Of a stretch of DNA of 64,000 nucleotides, positions 1 through 12,330 are shown in pieces. The stretch is from Phoenix dactylifera (Eukaryota; Streptophyta; Magnoliopsida; Arecales; Arecaceae). A program made the position numbers and the translations under genes. The stretch covers positions 2,356,001 through 2,420,000 of the forward strand of contig NC_052393.1 in assembly GCF_009389715.1 (NCBI RefSeq), read 5' to 3'. Position 1 is the first letter of the stretch; each line of letters begins with the position of its first letter. The notes under the pieces are model-generated. The model was not told the origin of the DNA. It saw only the letters and a list, made by a program, of their open reading frames with translations, and did not search any database.

Positions 1-599
1 TTCGAGCTTGAAGTATAGATACAGTTTAATCGATTGTCATCTCTCATGCAGGATTGGCGAAAAAAGTGAAGATTAGAGGGATGAATTTTAGCATTTTTCA
101 TCGAACTAAATTTAAATTGTCATTGAAAGCTTGAAGCGAGGAAAATACCATTTTAGTTCTATAAAGGTTTTGTTCAAAACTAATTGCATAAACAGTAGAA
201 AAAGATCAATTATTAATGATTATTCTTATTCTCTTCCGGTCATTGCTAATAATAACAGCTGATATTAAAAGCCAAAATAACAAAGTTTATGGAATTGTTT
301 TTAAAGTAAATAATATTCTGCAACAATTATTCATGTTAGTTAGAAGAACATCCTTTTAAATCATGTCTTTACTAAATGAAAGAAATATTTATTTCATAAA
401 TAGAAAAACAACTTTTGGTGCATGAAAACGTTAAATCCCTCAGCATAGTTATTTGTCAATTTTGCTCTCTCTTTTTCCCCTAAAATAGAGGTGCCATACA
501 TAACGTATACGAATACATCCAAAAAATCAAAAAGTAATACATCACGAAGAGTACTAGGCAACTCCGCCTCGCCTACCCATAGATAGTTTTCCCTCGAAT
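1..599. other. AT-rich intergenic sequence, no gene seen
   Basis: I see no coding region, RNA gene or clear repeat boundary here. The sequence is AT-rich. The last part may be the 3' untranslated end of the LINE fragment that follows on the minus strand. Confidence 0.4.
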
Positions 600-1930
600 A
601 TTGGACTAGGCTACTTACGGCTCCGAACCTGTCTTCTTTCCTCTCCTTTCTGTGGAACCGAGTTTACCGGAATGGTCAGCAACAAAAGAAGCCACCCAAT
701 CAGCGGCCCCATTGGCCTTTCTGAACACATGTCTCGCCTGGATCGCCATCCCATCAGCAACCATAGCCCGGATGTCTCTCAGCAACGGGTGGTAATCACC
801 AACTCCACCCAATGCTTGTAGAATCCACCCAATGACCGTCGCAGAGTCACCCTCCAAGAGAACCTCTCGTCCTAGCAAAGCACACTAAATATACCTCAAT
901 CCCAACTAGGCCGCTCTCAACTCCGTCGCTAGCACTGAAATGTCGAACAAGCGGCAGCCCCTGGCCACGATCACCCTAGAATCGGAGCCTCTGACTACGA
1001 AGCCCGCACCTCCACATCTGCCGCCCTGCAAGATGCATCCGTCGAAGTTGACCTTGAAGAAACTCGGAGGTGGGGGCTCCCAGATGAAAAACACCATATG
1101 GGGCACTCCACGAGCGGAAGTAGCACCCCAAATGCTCCGAGCTATCAAAGGTCTATCCGAGCGGATTACCTGAGAGGCCACCACTGCCAGCTTCCGCACC
1201 CTCTCTACTGCCACCCCGGGTGGGGGACTCCTCTCGTCAAAGATCCATGCATTCCTCGCTAAACAGATCTGATAGGCAGTATAGGTCGCCCGCATTGCCT
1301 CAGGTCTGGACTGCAAGGACGCATCCAAGAATTGGAGTACCTGGAGAAAGGACGCTGCATGACTCCACAAGTTCATGGAGAAGCCTACCTGCTGCCAGAT
1401 CCTCATGGCCCGATGGCACTGGAAGATAGCATGGTCCAGCGACTCATCCGTCTGACACTCTGGGCACTGAGGGTGGATACCCATCTCCCTCCCGCTCAGC
1501 AGCAATCTCGTCGGTAACCTACCCCAGGCGACCTTTCAGAGGAATAAAGCCACTCTGGGGTGCAGCCCAAACCGCCAGATCCAGCCGAGCTCCATCCCCA
1601 ACTGCCCTCCGCCTTGGACAACACAGTAGATGTCAGCCACCCTGACTCTAGCCATGCAGGATGAGCTCCACACCCTGACATCGGGGCAAAAGTGCCCCAA
1701 AATTGGGAGCGACCGAATCCGCTCCGTAAGTGGCTCCCCAAATAGCTGATCGATCTGGTCGGTATCCCACCCAACCACCTAGGAGAAGAAGGTCGCACAT
1801 CCGGAGTCCCTCCTCGACCTCAACACTGACTAGGGTCGGCCATCGCCGCAATGGGAGCTCCTCCACCTAAGCGTCCCCTACCACATCCACACTCTGACCA
1901 TCACCGATTAGCCACCTACACCACGATAGG
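600..1930 (-). mobile_element. LINE (non-LTR retrotransposon) 3' fragment, decayed
   Basis: Minus-strand reading gives, in order, the C-terminal end of a plant LINE polyprotein. Near 1778-1500 is a stretch of the kind that follows the reverse transcriptase. Near 1520-1400 is a zinc-binding region with the CPEC...H...C pattern (zf-RVT type), preceded by a GRLPTR-like segment. From about 1060 to 640 is an RNase H domain (FKVNFDG, then GAGFVVR, LEGDSATVIGW and ending KANGAADWVASF). The reading moves between at least three frames, so the copy is frameshifted and dead. The endonuclease and most of the reverse transcriptase are missing, the usual 5' truncation of LINEs. I did not find a poly(A) tail or target-site duplication with certainty. 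Confidence 0.8.
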
Positions 1931-2081
1931 ACCAACGGCAAGTACCTGCATACACTGAAAATACAAGGAGATCCAATTGAAAGTTTAATCGGGCAAAGAC
2001 AAAATATTAGCAACTTTGTTAAATTAAAGGAGGCTTGCATCAAATGTGGGAATTTAAATTTTAATAAAGTAATTTTATGAG

Positions 2082-2910
2082 TAGGGCTGCAAATGGGTTG
2101 GTTTCCGACCTAACCCAACTTTGTATTTTGGTTATGATTTTGGAACTGGAGCAAAACCATTAGCTAATTGGTCGGTTGGGTAGGATCCATGAAGAGGATT
2201 TTAGATCCAATGATTCATTCAGGTTGGATCAGGGTTAAATATTACTAGACCCAATTCAAAATTTTCATATTAGAGTCAAAATCGAGGTAGGTTGGATTTG
2301 CATTTTAACCAAACATCTAGCTATTCACTTATAATATTTTATAACTAAAATATAATGATTGATAATTAAATATAAAATCACAAAAAAATAAATAAAATTA
2401 AAAAGAGCCAACTTAAAAACTTGAATTTTTATCCAAACTCTTAATCTGATCCATGTAATTGATCATTCTGAAGTTTACAAGTTATGATTTTTATAAAAAC
2501 TATTTATTGATATACTTGATAGCATTATATTTAAGAATCTACCAAAATAAATAATGAAATATGAATGTTAAAAATAAGGATGAATTAGTTTAAATGAGAA
2601 TTCGTCCAATGAATTTAGAGAGATATTTAGAATGAAGGAGAAAAAGATTTATATGATTTGAGTTTTTCGACCAAGCTGAGTTAGGTTGACTTGGGTTGGG
2701 TCTATTTTTTGTTGATCTAAATTAGATCCGAATGATATGTGCACTCAGTCGGGTCGAATCAAATTGAAAATTATAAAATCCAAACTTGACCAAAAATTTC
2801 GATCATGTCCAATTTTTGAATCAAACCCCACTATGATTTTTAAATTGTCAGACCTAATTGAGCCAGAACCGAATTAGGTCATGGATCGACCTAGTCTATT
2901 TGCATCCCTC
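2082..2910. mobile_element. hAT-type MITE, TIR TAGGGCTGCAAATGG family, old copy
   Basis: The left end reads TAGGGCTGCAAATGGGTTGG and the right end reads CTATTTGCATCCCTC, close to the reverse complement of the left end. The interior is non-coding and rich in GGTTGGGT/GACCC-type motifs. The flanking octamers TTTATGAG and TTTACACG agree at 5 of 8 positions, so the target duplication is weak. Two better-preserved relatives lie at 60172-60568 and 61944-62474. Confidence 0.55.
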
Positions 2911-3069
2911 TTTACACGGTTCTCATTGCACTTAATGCTTTCTTGGTAATGTGACAAAAAGAGGTCGATAATTTGTAGTAAAAAATGAGAGGTCGATTAA
3001 TTATAATATTACCAAATTAGTAATCATGGGCTTAATTAACTTTTTCATAATAAGTAGTTAGAATATTTT

Positions 3070-3522
3070 TAATGGGGACATTAGAGCTCCTCATTTAGAT
3101 GATGGAGTCAATTAGTTGCTTTTATTATTGATCGAGTCAATTTGGTTAGTTGTTTTTGTTATTGATCAAGTTAGTTTGGTCAGTTATTTTTGTTTTAGTC
3201 AAATCAATTGGGTTAGCTGTTAAGTCGTGTAATTAGATCGAGTGATTGGATCGATTTTGGTATGTAATCAATCGGTTGACTTAATCAATTGATTGAGGGT
3301 CCAATTTTGGTATGTCGTCAATTAATTGATTTGATATAAGACTTATATAAAAGCCACCCCTCTCATGAATTAGGAAACAAAATGATTGAATAAAAAAATT
3401 CTAGCCTTCTTTCTGCTTCTTCTTCCTCCTTTTCTTTACTTCCTGTATCCCTATAACCTCTTCTTTCTCCTTCTTTTATTGTTCTTTCTTTTTCTCTCTT
3501 CCTTCTGCAGTGGTCTGCCTCA
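3070..3522 (+). repeat. 5' LTR
   Basis: Left long terminal repeat, 453 bp. It starts TAATGGGGACAT where the 3' copy has TGATGGGGACAT and ends GTCTGCCTCA. It keeps a TATATAAAAGCC promoter-like TATA box near 3347-3357 that the 3' copy has lost. Confidence 0.8.
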
Positions 3523-4651
3523 GCTTGGTATCAGAGGCACAGCTTTGCCTCGGTCGCTAAAGCACCTCGATCTTGCAGCCCTACGGTTCGCACTGTTATG
3601 CTAGTCACCGGATCTTCACCACCCCCTGGGCTGTGCCCACGCATCCATCCCCGTCCCCGCCAACTTCCACCCTCTGTTCCCTCTCTCTCTCTCAGGGGAA
3701 AAGCCCCTCCTCTGTTGCCAAAGGAGAAGGTCGCTGCTCGTTCCCTCCCTCCTGTGCCAGCACCCCACCGCCACTGAGGCCTTCCCTCTCACCTCATTCC
3801 TCCCTCCTTCCGGTTTTCACCACAAAAAAAAGAGAGAGAGAGAGAGAAGAAAAATACCTCTTCGTCTTCCTCCGTCGCCGCCGCCCCCTGCGCTGTGCCT
3901 GCCTCCTCGCCGCGTCGTCGCCGTTGCCGAACTTCGCCGTCGAGCACCCCGCCCGAGCGCCGCCTCCTCTGCTTCTTCATCCGCAGAGCGCCACCGCAAG
4001 CCGCCGCTCCTCTCTTCCTTCTGCCCCACCGGCCGACGCCACCGCCCCGCCGTGTTCCGCCCCTCCAAGTTCCTTCCCGACGGCCGACCACAGCGTCGCC
4101 GGATCTCCGCCGCGAGCCGCCCCACAACCGCCACCTCACGCCGCGGAACCTCCCTCCTTCCTTATGGCCACCCGACGACGAGGACGAGCACCCACGCCGC
4201 CCGCCACCGATGCCCACCGGCCGAGCCCCATTGCCTCCGCCCGTGCCTCTTCCCTTTCTCGGCCTCCATCTCCAGCGTAGGACGGCGGACACAACCACCC
4301 GAGCTCCGCTCGTGTCGGCGCTGATTTTACCCGAGCCGGTTCCACACGTGCAGCACCCTTCCTCACCGCCAGCCGCCCTCCCCAACCCCCTTTCACACCA
4401 CCCATCTTCCCTCTTTCACACGACACTCCCAAGACCCCAAACCCATTTCACCACTTCTAGCCCAAGCCGATGCGCCCACTCCTAGCCCAAGCCCACACGC
4501 CCACTCCCAACCCAAGGCCCACCTCCACTCCAGCCCATCAGGCCCCTTTCCCACAGCGTTCCTTTCCCTCTCTAAGACCATGTGTCTGCAGAAATTTTTC
4601 TAGCCAGATCTGCACTCGATGGGGTTAAATTTTTTCCCACCTAGGAGGAGT
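3523..4651 (+). other. GC-rich interior of the LTR element, possible captured host sequence
   Basis: After the primer-binding site the sequence becomes very rich in C and G, with a GA microsatellite at about 3829-3847 followed by dense CCGCCGCC/CCACCG triplets. Long overlapping open frames exist on both strands (for example 3573-4280 plus and 3789-4385 minus), all proline/serine/arginine rich. They overlap each other in several frames, which is what low-complexity GC-rich DNA gives without selection. I recognise no retroviral or host domain. It resembles a plant gene's 5' end (GA-rich leader, then GC-rich first exon), so capture of a host fragment is possible but not shown. Confidence 0.45.
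3525..3538 (+). promoter_or_regulatory. LTR-element primer-binding site (tRNA-iMet type)
   Basis: TTGGTATCAGAGGC lies two bases after the 5' LTR and closely matches the usual TGGTATCAGAGC site complementary to the plant initiator methionine tRNA. Confidence 0.8.
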
Positions 4652-5029
4652 TGATGGGGACATCAGAGCCTCTCATTTAGATAATGGAGTCAATTAGTTG
4701 TTTTTATTATTGATCGAGTCAATTTGGTTAGTTGCTTTTATTATTGGTTGAGTCAGTTTGGTCAATTGCTTTTATTTTAGTCAATTGGGTTAGCTATTAA
4801 GTCATATAATTGGGTCGAGTGATTGGATCGATTTTGGTATGCAATCAATCGGTTGACTTAGTCAATTGATTGAGGATCTAATTAGGGAACTAAATGATTG
4901 AATAAAAACTCCTAGCCTCCTTTCTACTTCTTCTTCCTCCTCCTCTTTCTGCGTCTCTATAACTTCTTCTTCCTCCTCCTTTCCTTCTTCTTCCTCTTTC
5001 TCTCTTCCTCCTACAGTGGTCTGCCATCA
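4652..5029 (+). repeat. 3' LTR, internally deleted
   Basis: Right long terminal repeat, 378 bp, ending GTCTGCCATCA. Relative to the 5' LTR it lacks about 75-80 bp that contain the TATA region, so the two copies have diverged by deletion after insertion. Confidence 0.8.
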
Positions 5030-5034
5030 ATTTT

Positions 5035-5740
5035 CTTGATAGTAGACTTGATTCATACTAGCCAAAATCATAAATAACAAGACATGCCAACATGATTATC
5101 ACTTTTAGCATATTTTAAAATTGAATTTGAATTTCGAACATCAGCTCGCAAAATTAACATTTCTATTATATTTTAAATTTAATTTTAAATTTAAATTAAT
5201 TAAATCATAATTTTTATATGTTTTCTTATGTAAGTATGTATCTATAAATACAATACAATACAACAGTAGCGCCGATGATTAAAATTTTTATTCTCATTTT
5301 TTTTAATTTTTATCCAAAATTTTCCTTTCTTTATTTTCTGTCTTAAAATATTATTAATCAAACAAACGGTGAACAAAGAAATCATGGAAAAGACTAGTGT
5401 AACCGTGGCAGTGGCCGTTATCTAGCTTGATAAATTAGCAGCTCACGGCGCGGCGGGCCGGCCGGCCGCCACCGTGACGTTTCTCATTTCAATCCATTCC
5501 ATTGCCTTCGTTCGTGATACGCGGTCCGCGAGATCGGCGGGAGGAGATTGCGGTAGGGCCGGATAACTGGATAAGGCATCCCTTCGCGGCGAAAACGCGA
5601 TCCCCTTATCCTGTATCTTCTTTTCATTAAAATTGGCAATATCGAGTCCGAAAAGATCGGACCAAAAATCCGATAAATCCATTAAAATAATTTACTTTTT
5701 CAAGGGAAAAAGATTTGGATGTAACTGAGATCGCCGCCAC
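5035..5740 (+). other. Upstream region of the inositol transporter gene
   Basis: No coding sequence is recognised. A GC-rich patch at 5440-5560 lies in otherwise AT-rich DNA, just upstream of the inferred transcription start. This is the probable promoter of the INT gene, but I could not fix a TATA box. Confidence 0.4.
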
Positions 5741-5936
5741 TTCTCAGCTCTTGTCGTACTTTCTTTCTTTCTTCTTTGCTTAAGATTGTCGTACTCTCTT
5801 TCTCTGGCCTTGTTTCCTTCCCATCGGCCTCTTCGCCTAGGGATTGACATCCTTGGAGATTATAGGATTCTGGTTGGGAAGTCGAAAGACTCTCTAACGA
5901 GGAGGGAAGAGACGCATAGATATAGAAAGGCTTCGG

Positions 5937-7506
5937 GTAAGTTTTAGAGACCATTTTTTCCCCTTTTCCTCTCTTTTTGGTTTTTTTGATTATTTTAAAG
6001 AGATCGGAATGTGAGATTTGGGTTCGCCTTCGTTTTATAGTGTTTCTTGGAATAGAACGAGAAGATGCGACATGCTTATTCATTTTTTTATTCAATTTTT
6101 TAATAATCGTTGCATGTGAGAACGTATGGGTTGGATTATTCTACTCTTTTTACATTATTTTTTTGGTTGAAAAAGGAATTTTTGGTTTGTAAGACATGAC
6201 TTTTCCCCCATATTCCGCTTTCTTCCTTTAGATTTTTTTTCCTGAGGCGCGGAACAAGGCTAGATTCATGTAATATTCCATGTTTTGCTCCAAAAAAAAT
6301 GATTCGGGCAGTTGTTAATGTTAATCATTTGCGCCATTCTCATTTATGCTTTGATTTGTTTCCCATTTTATTGGGGAAGGCAGAAAAGGGACAATAATCT
6401 AGGCTGTAAGGGACATTGAAAAGGACATTTTGTGCTTAAAGTTTGGATCTTGATGTTATCTGGAATATGTGTGCCCTTGACGAAAAGGAAAAGCTGAACA
6501 TTTCTCTCATCTGTCTCTGTCTTTGTCTTTGTTTGGTGGGCCTCTTCGATGTTCGTTTTTAACTATGAGAAAGCATCTTTCTTTCTTTTTTAACTTTGAG
6601 AACACATCAACTTTTCTTAAAATTCATTTTTTAGTGATCCTGAATTTACTGCTCAGGGCTTAAATACTTTGTTATTTGTGGTGCCATCTTCAGGGAACAA
6701 GTCGTTATTTATTATTCGATCCCTTTCTTTTCTAGAACTCTTGGGTTTCTTGCATGTTTGGTACAATAATTTATTTAGAGGAGTCAAGGAAATCAAACCA
6801 TTTCATTTGAGAGGTTCCAAAAGTGCTTTTGCTTGTGCGGCAGTCATAACAATGACCACAAGCAACAAGCTTTATTCCGTGTACCTGGATTGGTGTCTAC
6901 GAATCTTTTTTCACCATCACTGGTTGGTACTTAGCAAGATAAATGTTCTGTTTGTCCTTGCCTTTTCTCAACATGCTTGTTTACTGGCATTTTCATATCA
7001 TGGTAATTTATTTTTTTCCCCCTTATTATAGCCACGAAGAAATATATTTTTTACTGTCTTCTCTTGGTGTGCTCTTAATTCTTGCCAATGTTTTGTTGAA
7101 ATAGCTTTCTTAGTTATAGACCTATCTCATTAATTTCTCTTGTTTGATATGGTCTTTTATCATCAAGAATTGCAGTTTCAGCTAGTTGGCATTTCATATT
7201 CTTATGACTGCATTGCATGTTTTACTGCTATATGTCTTTTAACTGGCTACTTGATGTGTTTCATGTATTGCATTGTCATTTTTACGACGAAAGCATGATT
7301 ATGACCAACAGCCATAATCATTCTAACTGGTCTCACTTGAGGATTAACCTTGATTCACATTCCATGGTCATGTTGCTTGCGAATAATCTTTTGCTCATGC
7401 AGAATGTATCAATGCTTCTTTTTCATGCCAGTGTAGGACAGGATTTTAGCAAGCTAGCGTTTAAGTATTCGGAGTTAGGGATCTTCTGGGCTATTTTCTT
7501 CTATAG
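5937..7506 (+). other. 5'UTR intron of the inositol transporter gene
   Basis: A strong donor, CTTCGG|GTAAGT, lies at 5937 after a pyrimidine-rich leader. A pyrimidine tract with acceptor TTCTTCTATAG ends at 7506, eight bases before the start codon. This splices a leader exon (about 5740-5936) to the first coding exon. Leader introns are common in plant genes and often enhance expression. Inferred from splice consensus only. Confidence 0.6.
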
Positions 7507-7514
7507 TTAATGCA

Positions 7515-10500
7515 ATGGAAGGAGGTGTTCATAAAGCGGACAAAACGGAATTTAAGGAATGTTTTAGTTTGACATGGAAGCACCCGTACATTCTTCGCCT
7601 TGCATTCTCTGCCGGCATTGGTGGTCTTCTATTTGGCTACGATACAGGTACACAATTCAACTTTAGTTGTCTGTTCAGTGTCATATTGAAAGCATAGCAC
7701 TTCTTTGTTTTCTCGGTGAGGTTTGTTATAAGCTACACATTGCAAAGTTTAATTGTTCATATAATATGATCTGATATGCATATTATGGTTGAGAGATGGT
7801 GAAGGCACTTTAGGACATAGTGGTCCAAAACATTGATCTTTCTTTAAACAATTTCTTCAAGGGGATAACGGATCGGGCTTTTCCCATTGGTCATACCACT
7901 TTGTAGCAACTGGATGGTCTGGGTTCAAATCTTGGACAGTGCATCCCCTAGTATTGGGACCTAGGTAATTACACTGTGGATGAGCCTTCCTTTCTCAATT
8001 TTCTTTAAAAAAAAGAGGTCCGGTTGTCAATGACCTCTTCTTTTTCCCTAAGTTCCAATGTATGGATAATTTTTTGGTAATGCTATCCCCAAGGATTTGC
8101 AAATAGATTATACTTCTGCTTTGATGTCTAGGTTGAAAGAGCCCATTAAGGCACAAATAAAAAATTTCATTGTGTGCACAGGATCTACTGCCCCATTTAC
8201 TCAGGTGGAGCCTTCTTCTCTGCTTATACATGTTGTTGTGCTTAAGGAAAGGTAATGCTCAGTCATTGACACCACTATGGACTGACAGGTTGGGTTTAAG
8301 AAGTGAAGGTTATAACAAAGCTGCTGGCCACAAAGGAAATTTTATGCACACTTCTGGAAGTTATGAGTTCTACACTTTTTTTGGATATTTTATTAGGAAA
8401 ACTGTATGACTTGCTTTATCCAAGAAAAGTCCTAATTCTTACTTAAATTCTTTCTGGAAGCTGCCAATTCTTGCTGTTAGGACTATTTGCATATGAATGT
8501 AAGAAAAAAATGAAAGAAAAGAAGAGACTATAAAAGATAGCAAGTGGATCTTCAACATGTTTATGATTTCTCAAAAATGAGTGAATTCGCTTTATGGAAT
8601 TAAACGCTTTATTCTAATAAACACCAGATAGGAGAATGTTAAGTATCAGACTTTTTTTCAATTTAAAGTGGGACATGGCCCAGAGCTGAAGAGGTGGCCA
8701 TTGTGGTGCCTTAGAATAGAATCTACACCATAATGGAGCAGTCCTTTCTTTAAATATCTAGACATCTTTCATTGCTAAATGACTACCATGATGTTTTGGC
8801 AGATAAAAGTTTATCATTATCTCTTCATCTCTTTGTATGCTTTTTAAAGCAGCATGATATGTTTTCACTCTGGAATTGTACAATTTTTTTGAATTTTATG
8901 TTCGGATGCCAGACTATCCTCTGGCCAAAGACATATAACAGTTTGAGTAAAAAATGTATGTACTTTTACCCTTTTAGCTGTAAATTTGTTTTCAGGCTTT
9001 TTGCGTGATTTCTCTTCCAAATGTGCATGATAATATGCATATTATAACGGTAAATCAGTTTTGATAACTGTCATGAAATAAAACCTATCTTCTGAATTTA
9101 GGCATATAAATCTCTATACGGGCTCCCAAAACTGCCATCTATGCTGTCCTTTAGAAGAAATCCTGTCCTACCAAACAAGATGTCATGCCCATGTCACCAA
9201 ATATTGGTGGATAGAATGTGGTTCAGAGGTGATGAGAATGCTAGATCTGGTGCCTTAGTAGAAACTTCTTTATGCATGTCTGAAAGATAGCCTTTTCATA
9301 TTGTTGGTCTAAAACATTCTGCAAATGTTTTTTGGAGTAGAGGAGGTAGTTGTCCATTTAAAAAAAAATGTTCACATCAAAGTTATCAGGTGATTCTAAT
9401 ATTTCACTGCATTAGGGATGTCCTTAACTTTTCTTGTGTTGGTGGGCTCTCTGTTATTTAAGCATTCTGCCGCCAGATGAACCTAGTTTGATACTGCACG
9501 CTCATATTCAATCTGGTATCTTTTTGTTGATCTTTCTAATGTACAAACTTATTTCATGGGCCTCTAAATTTGTACAGGCCTAATGACTGCATTATATTGT
9601 ACACAATGTACACATTTATTGTTGGACTATTTAATGCATGTCAGAGAACATGTAGTGTTCACTTTTTTTGCTGTATTTCTGCGATGCAATCTGGTATCAT
9701 TCCTGTGTGTCCAAATAACTCATGGATTATTGGTGCATGGATTCAAAATTTTCGCTGATTATTGTTTTAGGTGTCATATCTGGAGCACTTCTATACATTC
9801 GTGATGACTTCCAACAAGTCGATAGGAGTACTGTACTGCAGGTTTGCTCCCTTATGTTCATGATAATTAATAATATGATTTTACAGAATTTGTTATAGTA
9901 GATCTTTCCCAACCTATGCCTCCTCCCAGCTTACGTGTTTGACCCATTACTTTGTCAATAGGAAACCATTGTGAGCATGGCTGTAGCTGGAGCTATAGTG
10001 GGTGCTGCTTTTGGTGGATGGATGAATGACAGATTTGGAAGGAGACCTTCAATATTGCTTGCTGATGCGCTCTTCTTTGTTGGTGCTATTGTAATGGCTG
10101 TGGCACCAATTCCTGCAATTATAATCCTAGGGAGAATCTTTGTTGGCTTAGGAGTCGGGATGGCTTCTATGACTTCTCCTCTTTACATTTCTGAAGCTTC
10201 TCCTGCCAAAATTAGAGGTGCCCTTGTTAGCACTAATGGGCTACTTATTACAGGAGGGCAATTTCTGTCCTACCTCATAAATCTGGCTTTCACGCGGGTA
10301 ATTAGACAAATTTCTCCCTTTCTGTTGAAGTGTTGTTCCCAGATGGTAATAATAGTACTGACATTTCAACTCCTTTTTTCCATTTTTTGGTGCAGACAGC
10401 AGGAACTTGGCGCTGGATGCTCGGTGTGGCTGGACTTCCTGCTTTAGTTCAGTTTATATTGATGCTGATGCTTCCCGAGTCACCTAGGTGGCTGTATAGA

Positions 10501-12330
10501 AAGGTAATAATATATTTCCTCTCATATCCGGATGTGGTTTTTACTGACATTTTTACATACATTTTTGTACAGCTTTCTACTTTCTGCTGTTTTAATCTAA
10601 TCCTTATAGAACTTTTCATTTGTTCTGTCCAGTATTTTGCTGCATGATAGTGATCATGGATTTTCTCTTTATTTTTATTTTTTATTAAACAGGAGAGAAA
10701 AGAAGAAGCTGCAGAAATCTTGAGGAAGATATACCCTTCTCATGAGCTTGATAAAGAAATGGAAGCTTTACGGTTATCGGTTGAAGCTGAAATAGCTGAG
10801 GAAGGTTCTGTTGATGGACATGGCATGTTCAATAAATTAAAGAAGGGAATGGGTAGTACTGTTGTTCGCAGAGGGCTTGTGGCAGGCATTCTCGTCCAGG
10901 TAGCTCAGCAGTTTGTGGGTATCAACACAGTTATGTATTATAGTCCCACGATAGTTCAATTGGCTGGTTATGCTTCCAACAGTACTGCATTGGCACTTTC
11001 TCTGATAACCTCTGGTCTCAATGCCTTGGGCTCTATTGTCAGTATCTTCTTTGTTGACAGAGCAGGAAGGAGAAAGCTGCTACTTCTCAGTTTGATTGGA
11101 ATCATTACATGCTTGGCCTTGCTAGGTGGTGTGTTCTTTGGAGTTGCTTCACATTCCCCAGCAGTTGAGTTGACGAATCAGGTCAGTGGAAACTTAACTT
11201 GCCCTGATTTCAAGCCAGCTTCAGGCACAACATGGACATGTATGAATTGCGTGAAAGCCGCTGCTGGGTGTGGATTTTGTGCTCATGATGGGAATAAAGT
11301 AAGTACCTCAGCTATTTAAATTGTTAAGAACCTTCGTTGAATGATCATCAATAAGCTTTAGTATGTGATTTGTTCAATTGGATGTTTTTAATAAGAAAGC
11401 GTTACTATCATCAGTTAAATAACGCAAACGTGGAATGCTTTTTCTCCAACCGGACTCTGGTCCAGTTGTTGGCATTCCTCATAGCGCATGGGCCAGGGAG
11501 AAGCCCCATGTGAAATCCCAGATGGTGTCAATGCCTTGGGGTGAATTTTCATTGCCTTTAACACACACATCTTGACATTGGATAAATTTAACTACTGCAA
11601 CTAAATTTGATCATAAAAAAGATGTAATGGCACCACCAGTATCTCTGTAGAATATAACAGGCATATGCTCTTAGAGAGTGATGCTCAAAATGTTGCACTC
11701 CAGTCTTCTTTTTACTAAATTGGCTTTATCTATGTTGCATGAATGTCCATGTCGATAGAAGAAGGAAGTATTATTTAACTTCATTTTAGATGCGCATATA
11801 TCTAGAGTTGTTAGCATCAAAGTTTCAAATTATCTTATCCTGATCATGCCTTATTTGTTGAACAGCTTCTTCCTGGCACCTGCTTGACATCTGAATCTGC
11901 TGGAAAACAATTCTGCGAAGCAGCAAGCCGTGAGTGGTACACTCGAGGGTGCCCTAGCAACTTTGGCTGGTTGGCTCTCATCAGCCTTGGAGCGTATATC
12001 ATCTCCTACTCTCCGGGCATGGGCACTGTTCCTTGGATTGTCAACTCTGAGATCTACCCACTGAGATACCGAGGAGTCTGTGGTGGGGTGGCTGCGGTGG
12101 CGAATTGGATCTCTAACCTGATTGTCACACAGACATTCTTGAGCTTGACTGAGGCTTTAGGCACTGCACCAACATTCCTCTTGTTCTGCTGTATTTCTGT
12201 GGTTGCATTTGTTCTCATTTTCTTGTTTGTGCCTGAGACCAAAGGGTTGCCATTCGAAGAGGTGGAGAGGATGCTGGAGAGTAAAAGCTACAAGGCTTGG
12301 AAGAAGAGCTCTGTCCGAGCTCAATCTTAG
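7515..12330 (+). CDS. INT4-like: Inositol transporter, INT2/INT4 type (six coding exons)
   Basis: Proton-coupled myo-inositol carrier of the sugar-transporter branch of the major facilitator superfamily. Coding exons: 7515-7647, 9771-9841, 9962-10297, 10396-10503, 10693-11298, 11866-12330, all with GT-AG introns; joined they give 572 residues, close to the roughly 580 of Arabidopsis INT2/INT4. Motifs: [10 protein letters not shown] in helix 1, DRFGRR at about 91-96, [10 protein letters not shown] at 207-216, [29 protein letters not shown] near the C-terminus. Between helices 9 and 10 is a cysteine-rich loop (about 391-440, with CMNC and CGFC) like the extracellular PSI-type domain that separates INT2/INT4 from INT1. 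Acidic, Lys-rich N-terminus [13 protein letters not shown] is typical. INT4 of Arabidopsis acts at the plasma membrane; the same is inferred here. Exon 2 is only 71 bp, behind a 2.1-kb intron. INT2 versus INT4 orthology is not settled. Confidence 0.93.

Larger units (their letters stand above)
3070..5029 (+). mobile_element. Small non-autonomous LTR retrotransposon with GC-rich interior
   Basis: Two direct repeats (3070-3522 and 4652-5029) flank about 1.13 kb. The 5' repeat is followed after two bases by a TTGGTATCAGAGGC primer-binding site of the initiator-Met tRNA type. The 3' repeat is preceded by a purine-rich AGGAGGAG tract. The five bases before the left LTR and after the right LTR are both ATTTT, a perfect target duplication. 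No gag, protease, reverse transcriptase or integrase is present, so transposition must have used another element's enzymes. The interior is strikingly GC-rich and C-rich compared with its AT-rich surroundings and could be captured host DNA. Size and content fit the TRIM/LARD/SMART group of non-autonomous elements. Confidence 0.85.

Noticed and set aside
3573-4485. Long overlapping proline/serine/arginine-rich open frames on both strands
   Set aside because: They overlap in several frames inside a GC-rich LTR-element interior; without a domain or a single favoured frame they are composition artefacts.
5443-5682. 79-codon minus-strand open frame in a GC patch
   Set aside because: No family, no splice or promoter support; it lies in the probable promoter of the INT gene.
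7217-7510. 97-codon plus-strand open frame just before the transporter start
   Set aside because: It lies within the inferred 5'UTR intron and ends at the splice acceptor region; no similarity to a protein.
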